Below, piece after piece: positions 63,047-64,000 of a DNA stretch of 64,000 bases. Made by a program: the position numbers and the translations under genes. This stretch comes from Begonia masoniana (taxonomy: Eukaryota > Streptophyta > Magnoliopsida > Cucurbitales > Begoniaceae), in assembly GCA_022432975.1 (NCBI GenBank), contig CM039508.1, forward strand, positions 32,320,433 to 32,384,432, read 5' to 3'. Position 1 is the stretch's first letter. Each line of letters opens with the position of its first letter. The notes under the pieces were generated by a model. The model was not told the origin of the DNA and did no database searches. It saw only the letters and a program-made list of their open reading frames with translations.

Positions 63047-64000
63047 ATGGTGAGAGGACATCAGGAAGAATCCAGTGAAAGCTCTCGGGCCATAGACCGA
63101 TTGACAGAGCTGGTGGGGGTACAATCCCGCATGGTTGATCGAATGATGGCCAGAGAAGACGACAGAAACAATAACCATGGAAATAACAATCGTGATAATG
63201 CACCGCGAGACAATAGTGGAGACAGATTCCGGCGACTTCAGCCACCCTCATTTGATGGGTTGTCTACAGACCCGACCCGTGCTGAAACCTGGATTCGAAC
63301 TATGGAGAAGATGTTCAGTTATGCAGAAGTAGAAGATAACAAGAAGGTTACTTGTGCCACGTTCCATCTCACTGAAAGTGCTGGATTCTGGTGGGATGCA
63401 GTACAGTCGTCTACAGTGGCATTGAGCTGGGAAGGGTTCAAGGGGATTTTCTACGATAAGTACTTTGACCGAGGAGTGAGAAAGGAGAAGTTACTTGAGT
63501 TTTCTCGGCTGCGACAGTATGGATCTGTGGCCGAGTATGTTCAGAAATTTGAGTCGCTATCCCGATATGCAACACACATGGTGGCCACTGATGAGAACAA
63601 GGTGCACCAGTTTATTCAAGGTTTAAAGATGGACCTTCTGCGAGGAATCACGACTGGAGGTTTTGATGAGGCACCATATGTGAAAGTGGTGGCCAAGGCT
63701 TATCAACTGGAGGCTTTAGAAATAAAGTCCCAGAGACAAAGAGAACCACCAAGAGGAATTATAAGAAATACTCCTCAACAACAACAACAAAAGATTCAGA
63801 ATGTACATCCTCAACAGCAACAGAACAGGGGCATTAAAAGGCCCAATGAGACCCTTACTTACCAGGACAAAGGGAAGAGACCTATGGGAGCTCCTTAGCT
63901 TCCTGTCTGCCCACGTTGCCAGAAGAATCATAAAGGAGGCTGCAGGCTTTTTACTGGCCAATGTTTCCGGTGTGGTAAAGAAGGCCATCAAGTCCGGGAT
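63047..64000 (+). pseudogene. Element F gag, one premature stop, runs off the window
   Basis: MVRGHQEESSESSRAIDRLTE is nearly the same start as element A. Gag domain about residues 65-215 (SFDGLSTDPTRAETWI, CATFHLTESAGFWWD, WEGFKGIFYDKYF), Gln-rich linker about 242-260. The frame ends at 63896-63898 with TAG where element A has CAG (GAPQP), a C-to-T change. Past the stop the same frame continues with CPRCQKNHKGGC and the first part of a CCHC knuckle (CFRCGKEGHQV) up to the edge. Apart from that stop the part seen is open, so F may be fairly young. Protease and pol lie outside. Confidence 0.9.

Noticed and set aside
63716..63991. Minus-strand frame opposite F gag
   Set aside because: Shadow of gag, including the Gln-rich stretch read as Leu-rich.

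Overview
This is a eukaryotic nuclear window, almost certainly from a flowering plant and probably pericentromeric or other repeat-rich heterochromatin. It contains no recognisable host gene. Nearly every base belongs to nested LTR retrotransposons of the Ty3/gypsy order: Tekay/Del-like chromoviruses with an integrase chromodomain, CRM-like chromoviruses whose pol runs into the LTR, and one Athila-like deletion derivative. One decayed Mutator-like transposase is also present. The species cannot be named from the sequence. Long minisatellites inside the LTRs and two implausible homopolymer blocks dominate the rest.

Left part (1-11585, minus strand). Element A carries gag, protease, RT and RNase H, broken by a solo LTR (1529-3370) and cut off by another LTR (1-662). 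Its 5' LTR (5686-9679, with a 34-copy 61-bp array) is at the same time the 3' LTR of element B (pol end at 9720-11585). The order internal-LTR-internal is that of a tandem pair made by LTR-LTR recombination. B stops abruptly at 1642 uninterrupted A residues (11586-13227).

Middle part (13228-40340). An Athila-like element C on the minus strand (3' LTR 13228-15100, 5' LTR 36958-38597) lies in the SWIM-domain end of a degenerate MULE transposase (38598-40340). C is split by 1750 T residues (15256-17005) and by element D, a Tekay/Del-like chromovirus on the plus strand (17006-34560). D is itself split at RT by element H (21537-30161, minus strand). H looks intact: two 1222-bp LTRs that read almost identically, a 5-bp target duplication, and one 1631-codon gag-pol frame with all catalytic residues, continuing through the polypurine tract into the 3' LTR.

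Right part (40341-64000). After about 1.6 kb of unassigned sequence comes E, an old plus-strand relative of H. Its 3' LTR received a solo LTR (49084-51776) and then element G (LTR 51868-56607 with a two-unit mosaic array, then a C-poor interior without recognisable pol). Six bases into G's 3' LTR, element F starts (LTR 59163-62881 with another two-unit mosaic array, then gag running off the window).

Points of most interest: the LTR-encoded integrase tail conserved between H and E; a putative 59-77 bp leader intron at the same place in A, D, F and G; LTR arrays built from alternating half-units with a recurring TCATC(TT)CCGG-like core; and the homopolymer blocks, which are best treated as assembly artefacts and make the B/C/D junctions unreliable.
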